Origin: Serripes groenlandicus
Taxonomy: Eukaryota; Mollusca; Bivalvia; Cardiida; Cardiidae
Length of the DNA: 64,000 nt
Reading direction: 5' to 3'
NCBI GenBank assembly: GCA_031761405.1
Contig: JASEVX010000003.1
Coordinates: 19,643,849-19,707,848 of the forward strand
The notes under the pieces are model-generated. The model made no database searches, was not told the DNA's origin, and saw nothing but the letters and a program-made list of their open reading frames with translations. Positions 37,235 to 48,185 of the stretch are shown piece by piece (position 1 is the first letter of the stretch; every line of letters begins with the position of its first letter). The position numbers were made by a program, and so were the translations under genes.

Positions 37235-37450
37235 TTAACCCTTTCCCACATGTAGACGCATTATGACGCCTTTTAACTAGACAAATTATGAAATCATTCT
37301 GGCAAAGGGAGATATTGTTCATAATGAGCAATTTCTCCCTTTGCACGAGGACTTCTATGTTCAATCATTTTACATTAAATTATAAAGTCTAAACATATAT
37401 TCGCCTATCATGTCGTCTGTTGCGGATTCGTCGTATTTGGGTCGGCTATT
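37235..37450. mobile_element. TTAA-flanked MITE, right end degraded
   Basis: It opens TTAA (37235-37238) then CCCTTTCCCACATGTAG. The core palindrome GGCAAAGGGAGATATTG … GAGCAATTTCTCCCTTTGC is well kept. The right subterminal GTCGTCTGTTGCGGATTCG is present, but the terminal GGGAAAGGGTTAA has decayed. It lies in an intron of the GON gene. Confidence 0.75.
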
Positions 37451-37985
37451 ACACATCTTCGCAAGCTAAAGGTAATATGCCCATTACATAACCATATTTA
37501 CTTGTGGGTAGTGTTAATATACGAAGTAGCCTTGGCTAGCGAAGATGGGTATTACAGCGACCGTAGGTAGAAAGCTTTCTTCAAGTCGCACGCAGCGGGA
37601 TAATAATTACCAATTTGTCTTCTGGAACCGATTTTGTGAAGATTGTGTCACCAGTATAGCGCAAGGCCATCCGTCGAATACGCGTCTCTTATCTGGCGCT
37701 ATACTGTTAGATTCCAAATTCAACATTTTTATATCGATATTCCCACAATTGACTATAATCTCTTTCAAATGCAAAGCTGGACAAGTCCATTTAAGAAATG
37801 CAGCGTCTAAATGGTTCAACCGTAAAGAGCGATACAATAACAAAAGTAGCGTCACTGTCGACATATTAAGTAGGTATTGCACTGAACGGTCATATTCGTA
37901 ATTTACGAAGAAAGAATAAGTTAAGTACGGTGACGAATTCAGCTGACAGCTAGCATGATGAAGATAAACAATATTAGTGACAAAC

Positions 37986-38071
37986 CTGTATATCTACACC
38001 AATCTTTCTGAAATTGATCAATGCCGTGTTGGTGAGATGTCCATTCGTAACATAGTTTTGAGATGGATCGA
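37986..38071 (-). CDS. EGF-Sushi-GON gene, exon 4 found
   Basis: An 86-bp exon between acceptor TATTTTCAG and donor GTTTGT; entry phase 1, exit phase 0. It encodes VDPSQNYVTNGHL and INFRKIGVDIQ. The F.KI.VDI ending matches the strand that precedes the FA motif in GON domains. It joins in frame to both neighbouring exons. Confidence 0.82.
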
Positions 38072-39612
38072 CTGAAAATAATTAGAAATGTCAACGTTCG
38101 CAAAACATCTTAGATTTACGTTTATGCCTCGATTCGCTTCGCGTTTCGATCACTCTATCTGTGCACCTTTTGTGTGATACCGCGGGGTTTTGTAATTTCC
38201 GTTGAATGGAGATGATTTACTGTTACACAGGAAATTATCAATCAATTGCATCCCATCGAAGATATATTATTTCTGGCTCTTTATAACTTTAAACTTGTCT
38301 TGCATATAATTTACCAACCTAATGTTTTTACATACGATAATGCATTCTCGTGTCATGTCTGGTTGTAGGACACAACAGAAAATAGAAGAAGCGTTCGTTG
38401 GTTATAGGATAAATGGTTGCATTCATGTACACAGCTGTTTTCGTAAAGATGTATTGCTGAAGTATTGCCTTATATTTTTTAAATTAATGAATTATATTTT
38501 ACAAAACTTGTAAATATTTAGCCTCGGTTTTTAAGTATTTGTATAAGCATTCGAAATGTATCGGGGTGCGAACCAAGGAAGGTCGAGTAGCAGTATATAT
38601 CTCCATGTTAGATCAGGTTTTTATTGAAATCATGGGTACGATTCTTAGCCTGGTTTCTAAAATTAATAGATATAACTTCATTCAACATGAAGTTTCAGCT
38701 TTGAGGAATTCTACATGAAAGTGTCGTAAACGTTTCCCTTATTTTAACAAGAACGTTCGAATAACACATGTATCACCTTCTTTCTTAACACTAGTTCTTA
38801 CTGATTAACTCAAATAATAAAGGAGGCTATACAGACAGCGTATAATTCTTCGATACAAGATCATATTTTAAGCAACGCCCATAGTTTTGCACCGCAAACA
38901 AACCAACAATTAATCATTAAACACTACCCGGTTCTTGTTTGTGATGCAGAAACTGCATTAAACAATCGAGTGTGCCAAACTAGCATATAAGTTTTCTTGA
39001 TTGGCTGATATACTGCTACTAATTTGCATATCGGATCTTCGAATTGATAGCCAGCCAAGGAAGGCGTCACGAAAACCGATAGAAGAATTTAACTTCTGCT
39101 TGTCACAAAAAAGATAATTGTTTCAGAAACTTGACGTTTTCGAAAAAAAACATTTTCTCTGTCAATATTGTCAAGCAATATAGAAAACAACGTTTCTAAT
39201 GTAACTCTTAAACTGTATTTGACAAGGTTGGTTCGGAGAATTGATAAAAGGCGAGGTTTTGTTCAAACCGAGTCGGATAAAATTCATATAAAAAGGCAAG
39301 AACACAATTTGTTATTTCTCTTCCTAGTTTAAACCTGTTTAAACTTGTTTCAGTTACATCCATTTTAAGCATCATTGGGCACCCGCGGTTACAATCTCTA
39401 TTACATAGGCGCTCTACATTCACATGTATGCGTGAGTGTAAGGAACGACAACTCTGCGAAGGAGATTGCCGCGGTTATTGACTCCTCTGTTCTCTAAACA
39501 TTTGGACAACCACTGTTGTTAACTTGGTTATGCTCCAAACATCATGGGGTCAACAACCTTGGGTGTCGCCAGACATGTCTTTTTTAAAAGGGTTTACATA
39601 TGATAATAGTAC

Positions 39613-39744
39613 CTGTTATAAATTCCCTCCGTACTGTTGAACAAAATATCTTAACTGGTGTTGTTCCGTATGGACTCGGATAAAGCCAGTATTCCCCGTC
39701 CCTGTAGCTGGCGTCGCATGTGTAGAGATCTGCACAACTTCGCA
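39613..39744 (-). CDS. EGF-Sushi-GON gene, exon 3 found (GON start)
   Basis: A 132-bp exon between acceptor GTATTGCAG and donor GTACTA, phase 1 at both ends. It encodes RSCADLYTC, DGEYWLYPSPYG, KIFC and REFIT. C.DL…DGEYWLYP…I.C…REFIT is the recognisable opening of the GON domain, found at the C-terminus of ADAMTS9, ADAMTS20 and GON-1. The intron before it (39745-41028) has an unassigned open stretch at 40734-40889 that ends in a stop and is not an exon. Confidence 0.85.
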
Positions 39745-41028
39745 CTGCAATACATTCATATGTAAAGACGTTTTATTCTAAATTACAAATTGCAATTATT
39801 TCATTTTCATTTTTGACCTATGTTAAATAAAAGGCGTATCTCTTAGGTTAACACACGTTTACTGACATTTACTGATTCTAGACACTTTCCCTGGTAGGCA
39901 ACCCAACACATGTAAAACCAACATTGTTTATGTTAAGACATTCTATAAAACATTTCCGATAATGCATCTGATTAAATATCAAAATGGCCAATGGGACATG
40001 AAACCCAATCGTCGGTCGTTTGTGATGAACGGTTAAGCACTCAAACGACAATGCATTTATGTTTTCTGGTCGAAACACTGTCAATGGCTGTTTTTATCCT
40101 ATGGTGACTAATGAAGTAATTTTGTCAGTGAAATATACAGGAAACTATGATGTCACACTTCAGCATTTTTCATGTATGGTAGTTCATACTGCCAATATTA
40201 CAAAGTATTTCGATCTCAAAAGTGTCGTTTGAAAGTGTTTGCCTTGATATAAGCATATTTGACGAGGGCAAGTCATGAGATATCCTCGTCCAATCTATCC
40301 CATTAACCCCTGGTGCAATGTTCTTCAACTATAACATATCAGGTGTTCATCATGGTCGAAAAAAAACCTTCAAGTGTCTGCTTTTGTCTTGTGTGAATAA
40401 GGTTATACGTTCAAGTTAACAAGGAAAAGCAACAATTACATTAAACTATTTTAATGTTAAATAGCTATACTTTCATATTGTTGCAAAAAATTAGAATACC
40501 AAACTGGAAATTTACTGACGTTGAGCACGCCGTGACATAACACCCCCAGCCCAAAGTATCCAATCAACGCTTGGTACTAAGACAGGAAGTTTTCCGCAAT
40601 CTAAATAATATCGTTTCAGAATTTATCTTTTCTAGGAGGAAACTGCAAAGGTAAATACAAACGAACCTTATCTCACATTGATACATACATAATTACACAT
40701 ATATCAATCAAAATACTCATAGAACTTACGGGCTCACTTGAAAAAATCTGGTCCATATCGGATTTTATCACCGCCAAAAACGTTAACCATTTGATACCTA
40801 TCAGGAACAACTATTTGTTTCATATCAAGATATTGTTTGAGACCAATGACTCGGATTACTCCGGCCAAATCACGGAAGTAACCGAATTACGTTCATCCGG
40901 CGAAACAATACACTTGCACTTCTTAAATTAAACTACCAGAGGCATGTTTTCAACATCAATATCGATCGCTAAAGTGGGCTAAATTCCTTTGCAGTTGAGC
41001 CCAAGTAAAACCTAATGAAATGCCTCAC

Positions 41029-41205
41029 CATATTCACACGAAAACGACGGAAGCGGGGACCAGTTAAATCCTGGACATGTGATTTGGTTATCTCCCATCG
41101 CCATCTGCCCGCTCGGACATACATATTTCCTGATAGTACCAATACTGTTAGACCCGGGTTGAACGGGGACACCGTTAACTAGACTAGGAGGGGCGTCCTG
41201 ACAAT
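41029..41205 (-). CDS. EGF-Sushi-GON gene, exon 2 found (Sushi/CCP)
   Basis: A 177-bp exon with acceptor CGTCACAG and donor GTGAGG, phase 1 at both ends, as expected for a shuffled extracellular module. It encodes one complete complement-control-protein (Sushi) domain: DCQDAPPSLVNG, RKYVCPSGQMAMGD, ITCPGFNW and FSCEY. Four cysteines and the conserved Trp before the last Cys are present. Sushi domains mediate extracellular protein binding. Decayed copies of its 5' end occur just upstream, at 41289-41315 and 41374-41423. Confidence 0.88.
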
Positions 41206-41480
41206 CTGTGACGATGTAGAGGAAAATGATTTAGTATACCACTGTACGTTAACTGTTATGGTATTTTAGATTCAGCTGTAAAAAAACCGTTAGCGTCGTC
41301 CTTATAATATTTGACGTAGCAGTGTAAAACGAATAAGATCAGCACTTTACGTTACCCGTTATGTCAATTTAGAGTCAGCTGTATGGAAACCGTTTACTGA
41401 ACCAGTAGGGGCGTCCTTACAGTCTGTGACGGAACGGTGGGAAATGAATAGTATATCACTCAACTTTACCCGTTATTGTT
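41206..41480 (-). pseudogene. Tandem relics of the Sushi exon 5' end
   Basis: Two partial repeats of the exon start and its flanking intron lie upstream in transcription order. At 41423-41374 an acceptor TCACAG precedes codons for DCKDAPTGSVNGF and then breaks; near 41315-41289 a further mutated copy (AAGGACGACGCTAACGG) follows. Spacing between copies is about 107-113 bp. The splice acceptor is lost in the second relic but kept in the first. Confidence 0.7.
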
Positions 41481-41580
41481 ATTTCGTACGGAATACTGTT
41501 CCCGTCATCGATTTGTCGAACTCGAGATTTGGCATATAATTTCGCTTTGTCGGCCTGAGTACTAGACCTCTACAAGTCAA

Positions 41581-41850
41581 CCCGGCCGGGTAGCTCAATT
41601 GGTAGCGTATCTGACTCGTGATCTGGAGGTCACGGGTTCGATACCCGGTTGCGGCGACATTCTTTCGAGCGATTTTTCCATTGCCTCTCACCTCTGATCT
41701 ATGTGAGAAAGTAGTCAGTGGCTTCGAAAGAATGTTGTGTAAGTACTGGTGTGGGAAAGCCAGGAAAACATGGGTAGGTGCACTGACCGCCGTGATATGA
41801 CCAAAGCTGTTGAAAGCGGCGTTAAACTCCAAACAAACAAACAAAAACAA
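41581..41850 (+). mobile_element. Full-length tRNA-derived SINE with exact 15-bp target duplication
   Basis: The head GCCGGGTAGCTCAATTGGTA … GGTCACGGGTTCGATACCCG is tRNA-like with CGT in the anticodon position (Thr-type). The body includes GTGGGAAAGCCAGGAAAACA and the tail CCGCCGTGATATGACC … GGCGTTAAACTCC, ending (AAAC)n. ACCTCTACAAGTCAA flanks it at 41566-41580 and 41851-41865 without mismatch, so it is a young insertion. It lies in the first intron found of the GON gene, in antisense, nested in a repeat rich in GTCGACAAGT-like motifs (41865-42650). Confidence 0.95.
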
Positions 41851-42675
41851 ACCTCTACAAGTCAAAGAGTCAAAGTTTTCGGGTTGCTATTATCCGTGCT
41901 AATTTCAGTTTGTCGATCTGAAACTTTCCGCGACAAGTCGAAATTATTAATGGCAAATGTAAAGTTGTCGACCTTAAATTACAACTCGACAACTATGAGA
42001 CGATGTAAACGGGGTTACACCGGTAGAAAATGTGCTGCTCAAGTGAAATTTGTTACTTCTTACATTGCTACGACATATGTCAGCGAAAATGCTTTTTAGC
42101 ACGCACAGAAGAGTTACAAAAAACATTAAGCGCTCACAGAAGCTACTGATTTTCTCATATTTCGATTTTTCTTGTTGAATTCTTGAACAGTCGAAGGGCC
42201 GATTTAACTACGCCTCCTTTTAACCGAGACTCTGCCTTTTTCAGACACTGGTTGTCTATAAGAACTTATATACCTTCTAGCGATATATTGGTTACGGTGT
42301 GGCAATGAATATAAAACACTTTACTACTGTGACCTTAATAAAACACTTTTAAATGTTGTGCGCGCTTGACGTAATTTTCCCTGATAGATATCGAAGCCAT
42401 GCAAGTGGTTACCCGTTGTCTTTTGGAGGTTCTTTCCCGCGCTTGTCTAGTGTTGTTATCCCGGTTTAAATCGTTCCATGTCGGAAATTCGATGAAATCG
42501 ACTATTCGAGTTGTCGTGGTAAATTTTAAATCGATAAGTTTAAATTTGCACGATTAAATCGACCTGATAACTTGTCAATGTCAATTATTCACGGCAGAGT
42601 TAGAGGCCTAATGTCGAGTTGTCGCCTTTCTAAAAAGTCGACAAGTAGATGGATGGCGGAAACAGGATTCCGTAG

Positions 42676-42893
42676 TTAACCACTTTCCAATATACAAGAA
42701 TTCTGCAGGAGACAACTTTAAAACATACTGACAGAAATGGGTGAAATACATATGATTGAAAATATGAACATAGGATAGGTTTGAAAACATTGTGGCAAAA
42801 GGTTAAATTGCTCATTTCACTTTTGCCAAAATGTTTTCAAATCCCGTCTGCTGTAGAGGCATCAGAAAGCGTCTGTATGTGGGAAAGGGTTAA
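42676..42893. mobile_element. TTAA-flanked MITE, best complete copy
   Basis: A 218-bp copy with TTAA at 42676-42679 and 42890-42893. Termini are CCACTTTCCAATATAC and the complement of GTATGTGGGAAAGGG. Subterminal TTCTGCAGGAGACAACTTT pairs with CCGTCTGCTGTAGAGG. The central palindrome TTGAAAACATTGTGGCAAAA … TTTTGCCAAAATGTTTTCAA can fold into a hairpin. Target site and CCC-type terminus point to piggyBac-superfamily mobilisation (inference). Confidence 0.88.
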
Positions 42894-43451
42894 GAGTCAG
42901 CTGCATAGAAACCTAGTTTGGACAAAAAGTGAAACATCAGGAAACTTAGAAGTTGACAAGTGTAGAGAAAGGAGATATTGTTTATTTTGTAATTTTCTCC
43001 TTTCATTTCCAACATTTTTTTAATTGAAACACTTCCTTTACTTGATGTAAATGCTGAATACGTTATTACTATTGATAGACACTCGATGTCTATCGACGCA
43101 ATTATAAACATCGTGTCAAAAACTGTTCATTTTCAGTCATTATAATATGATATTTCATGACGCGTGGATGTAGTTTCTATTTTCGAATCGAAGAATTTTA
43201 ACTAAATTGTTCAGTAAATCATTTAAATGTGAAATATATCTACAATTAACACGTACACTGGACAAAGTATAATTCTTCCATGTGTTTATGTTTCTTTTAC
43301 AGCAAATATCGAACAAAAAAAGCAAAGTGTTGTTTTATCTTTGTCATCCTTCGTATATAAGATTACTCAAGTTATTTCAGTTCTAAAAGTACACACAACT
43401 ATATATTGTATAGTAAACAATATATACTATTTAGCCATTTATGCTGACTCA

Positions 43452-43536
43452 TTATTTTCAATAAAGGTCAAGCATAAAACGTAAGAAACAGAGCGTCTGT
43501 TTCTTACGTTTTATGCTTGACCTTTATTGAAAATAA
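43452..43536. repeat. Perfect 41-bp inverted repeat with 3-nt loop
   Basis: Arm 43452-43492 (starting TTATTTTCAATAAAGG) is exactly complementary to 43496-43536; the loop is GCG. There is no mismatch in 41 base pairs, and pairing stops abruptly on both sides. It sits in the first intron found of the GON gene. Confidence 0.97.
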
Positions 43537-43645
43537 CTTATGAAAGTATGCAATAAAAACATTTGTGAAATGAACTTGGGAACACATTTGTATTCAATAG
43601 GAACTATAAATGTGTCTCTCAAAAGTTGAAAAAATGGTCTAGTCT

Positions 43646-43790
43646 TTAACCTTTCCCACATACAACAACTATGCAGCAGACGACTTTGAACGTATCTAAA
43701 CAAACAAAATAAAATATCTACAAATAATTGAAACATTGTAGTCTGCTACAGAGACGTCAGAAATGGCGTCTGTATATAGAAAAGCGTTAG
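43646..43790. mobile_element. TTAA-flanked MITE, core deleted
   Basis: TTAA at 43646-43649, then CCTTTCCCACATACAAC and GCAGCAGACGACTTTGAA. The right side is GTAGTCTGCTACAGAGACG … TATAGAAAAGCG and TTAG at 43787-43790. It is shorter than other copies because the central hairpin is missing. Confidence 0.78.
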
Positions 43791-43974
43791 GCCATATCAA
43801 GATATAACAGGTACTTCCGACGCTTGGTACGCTTATAATGAACTATAGCAAGGTCTGAAATTATGATGACCATCATGTCAATTAAAATCGAGTGTGTATT
43901 CAAAACTACAAGACAAAATGCTATTATTGCTCAAATGAAGACGACTGAATTATTAAGAGTGTGACTTCTTTTAC

Positions 43975-44062
43975 CTGTGTTCAAACAATTGAATGAACTC
44001 CTTGTCGGTACACAGAGCTCGGTTCCATTACACGGTTTGGAGACACAGTTATCAAGCAGGAG
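43975..44062 (-). CDS. EGF-Sushi-GON gene, exon 1 found (EGF-like)
   Basis: An 88-bp exon between acceptor GATATTTCAG and donor GTAAAA, phase 0 entry and phase 1 exit. It encodes LLLDNCVSKPC, GTELCVP and SSFNCLNT, with the CX4CX5C…C spacing of the first part of an EGF-like module. The split codon at its 3' end completes the Asp of DCQD in the Sushi exon. Upstream exons, the signal peptide and the start codon were not found in 44063-64000. Confidence 0.7.
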
Positions 44063-45484
44063 CTGAAATATCAGATTATACAGGTAAATTAGATTGCGCA
44101 ATTTTGATCGAGTCTTTTAACTTTATAAATGTTTCCTTTAAAGAAGTACCGAGTTCTTTTTATTCTCAATTGCACCTAGAATGGTCCCATGTTATATCAA
44201 ACGACATTCAGAATAAATTGAATGCAGTGCATGATAATGATCAATAAATTATACAGTGTTAATGGCGAGTACATGGAATACTCATTTCAACGAATCTGCA
44301 TCACTGCGTTTAAGTGATGCAATTCGGTTCGAAGCATTGAGCCGTGAAAGTATATCACGGCGTTTTAAACCAATAAGAATAGAATTCCCCAAGCAATTAA
44401 CGTGGTAATCACACATTGCGTGTTCGGAAAACTCTCGGAATAGGATCATTGAAAGAGAAGAAATATGCTGGTAGTTGTTAAAACTTTTCTAAATGCAAAT
44501 AAAGCGAAATAATACCATATATAGGTTTTTTAGTTCAGATTTATAACACTCAGGCAAACAAAGTCAATAATCTATGAATCTTTCTGAAAAAGTCAAAACT
44601 CGACAATGGGTATTTTAAATATGTATTAAAAAGCGGTCATGCATATAACACGGATTTAAAAGTAAATAACATTGAAGATATTATACAACTCATGTACATT
44701 AATCATTATTTTCCGTACGCCAAAATAGACGACAACAAAACGAATTCCAAATATATAGTGATCATGCAAAAATCACGAATTGATGATCACCGTCTAGTCA
44801 ATCATTTAAAAAATAGTTTTTATTTCAAAGATTTTACGTTGAAGACCTTACATACAAAGATTTGAAAAAGAAAATAAATTTATGTCCGTAGCATGCTGTA
44901 TAACTTTTGTTTACAAGCACCTTAGGGTGTCGTTTTCGTCAAAAAATAGTACCTTTAGATAGAGAATATGTTAAACTTAACAACAATGTCTATAGCAACG
45001 AAAGTGGAAGCTTCTCCGTAATTAATTGCTATTTGCAATTATGCAAAAGATTTAGGTATGACAAGTAAGAAATCATTGTGAAGCCATCATTAAAGAGAAT
45101 TGTATGTTTTTTTAAAAATATTTCTTACTCAAAAGAAGGTAAATAACAATTCTTAAACGGGATGCATCATTTACTATATTCTACAGTTTTCCTGGACGAT
45201 CTCATTAAGAATCATTGCAGCTGTTTTTCACCTTGAATTCTCAGCTTCAGCATTGAGGTCCAACAGCCCATTTTTAGTATTTCATGTAGTTATCATGGCG
45301 CAGAGACTGGTGGTACATGTAAAGCTATTGTATGGCATGTTGTTTCCTTGGTGATGTCGCTTTGAAGTTAAATGGGACGTGTTAGAGTATATTGGTAATC
45401 TCTCCTTACATGAACAGGTCGCCGTGATATGACTAAACTTTGATGGAAACGACACTAAACCCCGATCAATCAACACAAACTTGT
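44063..45484. other. Upstream flank of GON gene, no exon recognised
   Basis: It holds a SINE tail at 45365-45480 (CGCCGTGATATGACTAAAC … CTAAACCCCGATCAATC) and otherwise unassigned AT-rich DNA. No promoter, signal-peptide exon or further module was recognised. Confidence 0.5.
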
Positions 45485-46042
45485 TTGTTTCAACTTAACC
45501 CATTGTCTGTGCTCACTTACTCCGATAACGGGGCATGTTGGCACAGATTATATCGTCTCGAGAATTGGTCATATGTTTCATATAGAAAAATGTCTTTCTT
45601 GCCGGAAGTACGTTTGCATGAATTATGACACTGACAAATTGGACTGTATTGAACAAAAAAGGCTTGTCTGTTGTTTATAACAGCGAGCGTTGTTGATATT
45701 ATGATTTAATTTTAATGCATCAATATATTCAAGTTGTGTTTTTTAGGTTTTGTTAGTTCAAAAACGCCCGAAATGCTCATATTGAGCATTTATGCTTATT
45801 GTCACCGCCCGTAGCACACCGAATGTGAAACCATCTACATTTACTTTTAACAAAATCTCCACCTAAGCCAAGTGTGAAATATCTTAGAATGTCGTCATTA
45901 ATCATTGTTGGATGTATTTGAGAATAAAACTGTTTTTCTTCCAACTTACCCCATTGCCTGTGCATACCTAGCCCGATAACGGAACGGGGCAAGTTGGCAC
46001 AGTTCATATCGGCTCGGAAAACAGTCATATATTTTAAATTAT
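45485..46042. repeat. Pair of hairpin repeats with CCAACTTRCCCC ends
   Basis: 45485-45590 and 45935-46040 are direct copies of one another (CAACTTAACCCATTGTCTGT versus CAACTTACCCCATTGCCTGT; CGATAACGGGGCATGTTGG versus CGGGGCAAGTTGGCACAG). Each has inverted ends CCAACTTRCCCC/GGGGCAAGTTGG, as in a small MITE. The second directly abuts the gypsy LTR at 46045. Confidence 0.65.
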
Positions 46043-46044
46043 GT

Positions 46045-46326
46045 AGTCGTATAATACTCAAAACACACAGCTTAGTTCATAAGATATTAAATACACCGTC
46101 TGACAGCATAGCGAGCCGACGGCTATTGCCGGTCTTCTACAATAGTGTAACTCCCCTCTTTATATAAAGCCTTCCTAACTATTACATAAACGGTGACCTG
46201 TGTATCCATGACAGGTAGTCACGTATCTCGTAGACAGTCAGTGCATTAAGATGTAACATGTCATTCAGAATACTTCATATATACGTGGACAAACCCCGTC
46301 CTAAGAATAATATCCATTATTCTACA
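46045..46326 (-). repeat. Ty3/gypsy 3' LTR
   Basis: 282 bp. On the + strand it runs from (A)GTCGTATAATA to CCATTATTCTACA. By eye it differs from the other LTR at about 11 bases plus one indel. It contains CTTTATATAAAG on the + strand and thus a TATA-like box on the minus strand. Confidence 0.92.
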
Positions 46327-48185
46327 CCTCCTAATGTCATTTAAAAAACAGGAAAAATAGCCAACACTAGGTGTAGGTTGGAACTAACATGAAAGATCAT
46401 TAAACCCCAAATCAACAATAATATTTTAACAAACAATAAAGCATGATAAATAAAGAGTTGACGTTAACACAAAACTCAAAGTATGGTGAGAAATATAAGA
46501 CACACATAGTCATAGTATTCCATATTAATTAACATTATTATAATAAATGAGTGTCTTTAGGTCTGTTTTTGGAATCTGTAGTGTCTGCAACTTTAAGGTG
46601 AATGAATGTTCCATAATGTGCATTCTGTTCATGGCGCAGAATGGCACAAAATCGTTGATTGATATCGCCTCAGGTTGTTTTTTCCTGTCTTTTCTGTATC
46701 GTCCCATCGTCCGATCGTGAAACATATCTTGAAAGTGCCGTAGGGGAATTTGTTTTGACATTTGACTTGAAGATTGTGGATTCCGAATGATAATGTTATC
46801 CCATATCACTTGAACAGTTCTTAAACCAAAATTTGAAAAGGAATAATACACACTTGTAATGTTAATAGTTGCACAGCGTCGATTGATTAGTCGATGGAAA
46901 CATCGCCGGTTGTCGTCGGTTGGCTGCAGAATAGTGGAACATTAATCCGAAATAATCCTACAAACGTGTAAGCTGTCTGGTGCCCACGCAGTTTCGAACC
47001 TGCGCATGCGTAGTAGCTGTCTGGTACCCGTTCGATGTTCACTACCCTTTTTGCCCTTCTCTTTCAATGTTTTTCGTTCATGGCTGGATGTTTCGCATAG
47101 GCCACTGCTAGTTCGTGAGTATTTGACATTCATTCCTTTATTTTTAGTCAAACATTTAATTAATGCATAGTTATCTTACTAATTAGCAAATGTGAACAAT
47201 GTAAACACAGGAATACGGTCGCGTTAATAAAAAAAAAACCTGATTTAAACCAAAGTTCGTCGTAAAACATTGTTTATTACTGATGACGTTTACTCAATTC
47301 TATGTCGTTGGTTTTTTTTTTGTTTTTTTATTATTATTTTATTTTGGAATGAAACAAAGTTGCGGCAGCAAAGGATAAAGGGACATCTTTAAATCTTAGT
47401 CGCATTCTTGACCTGCAAACGTGTCTGTTAAAAAATAACTGCCTCCGGATTATTAAACGTAATTGAAATTTAATAGGCGTAAATGGGGAGATAATGTCTT
47501 CAACTGACCGGTCGGTATTGTGTGGAAATTGTCTCAAGCAAACATCCGCGTCCCTAATTAAGGACCTTTACTCGACAGGTGTCATATGTGGGAACAATGG
47601 TATTTTATTTACATAATTTTCCAATGAACCAATGATAGGACAGATCGTTTATGTACAAAGATGTTATCTGTCAAAAAAAAATGCAGGTGCGTGAAACATT
47701 TACATTATTCAATAATATTTTAACCTTAACCTGGCCGCGGAGATCATTTCGGTTAAACGTGTTGTATTTACATAATACTTGGGTGTTTTTATACCCGGTA
47801 AGTGAATATATGCTAATAGTCTTAACTTACTTTGGACTAAATTTACCCATTTGCAAACTAGGTAACTATAGTGTTCGTGTATCTACATTTACAGATTCTG
47901 TAAAAGGACTACATGCTTCTTCTGTACTTTCTTTATTTTCTAACTTTTCTATGTATTTACTAATACAAATTTTGTAAAATGTTATGTTTACAGGGCTGTA
48001 TATTTTCTATTCTCGATATTCTCGACTCAACACTCCTTGAGTTATACACACTTTTTTAATAATTCATACAATAATTTAGTGAAATCCTCCTATTTCCATT
48101 GATTCACAGGACATCTTACGTATTTCTATTCAATTCTCTTAAGTTAAACACATTCTTTAATTATTAATACAATAATTTAGTGAAA
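46327..48185 (-). other. Gypsy 3' non-coding region or unrecognised insert
   Basis: It lies between the integrase stop and the 3' LTR. Near 46396 a SINE-tail-like ATTAAACCCCAAATCAAC occurs. At 48057-48205 a block of about 45 bp (ACAATAATTTAGTGAAATC) is duplicated with a period near 105-116 bp. Small open frames at 46525-46851 (-) and 47651-47977 (+) show no domain. No env-like signature was seen. Confidence 0.4.

Noticed and set aside
37545..37901. Overlapping 118-codon (+) and 91-codon (-) frames in a GON-gene intron
   Set aside because: Neither has a recognisable domain, and the neighbouring exons join in frame without them.
40734..40889. Open stretch in the intron between the Sushi and GON-start exons
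   Set aside because: It ends in a stop codon and has no matching splice borders, so it cannot be an exon of this gene.
41479..41865. 128-codon minus-strand frame
   Set aside because: It covers a full SINE including its tRNA-like head and is not a protein gene.
47651..47977. 108-codon + strand frame inside the gypsy element, possible env-like gene
   Set aside because: Opposite strand to the element, no signal peptide or fusion-type features, and surrounded by unrelated AT-rich sequence.
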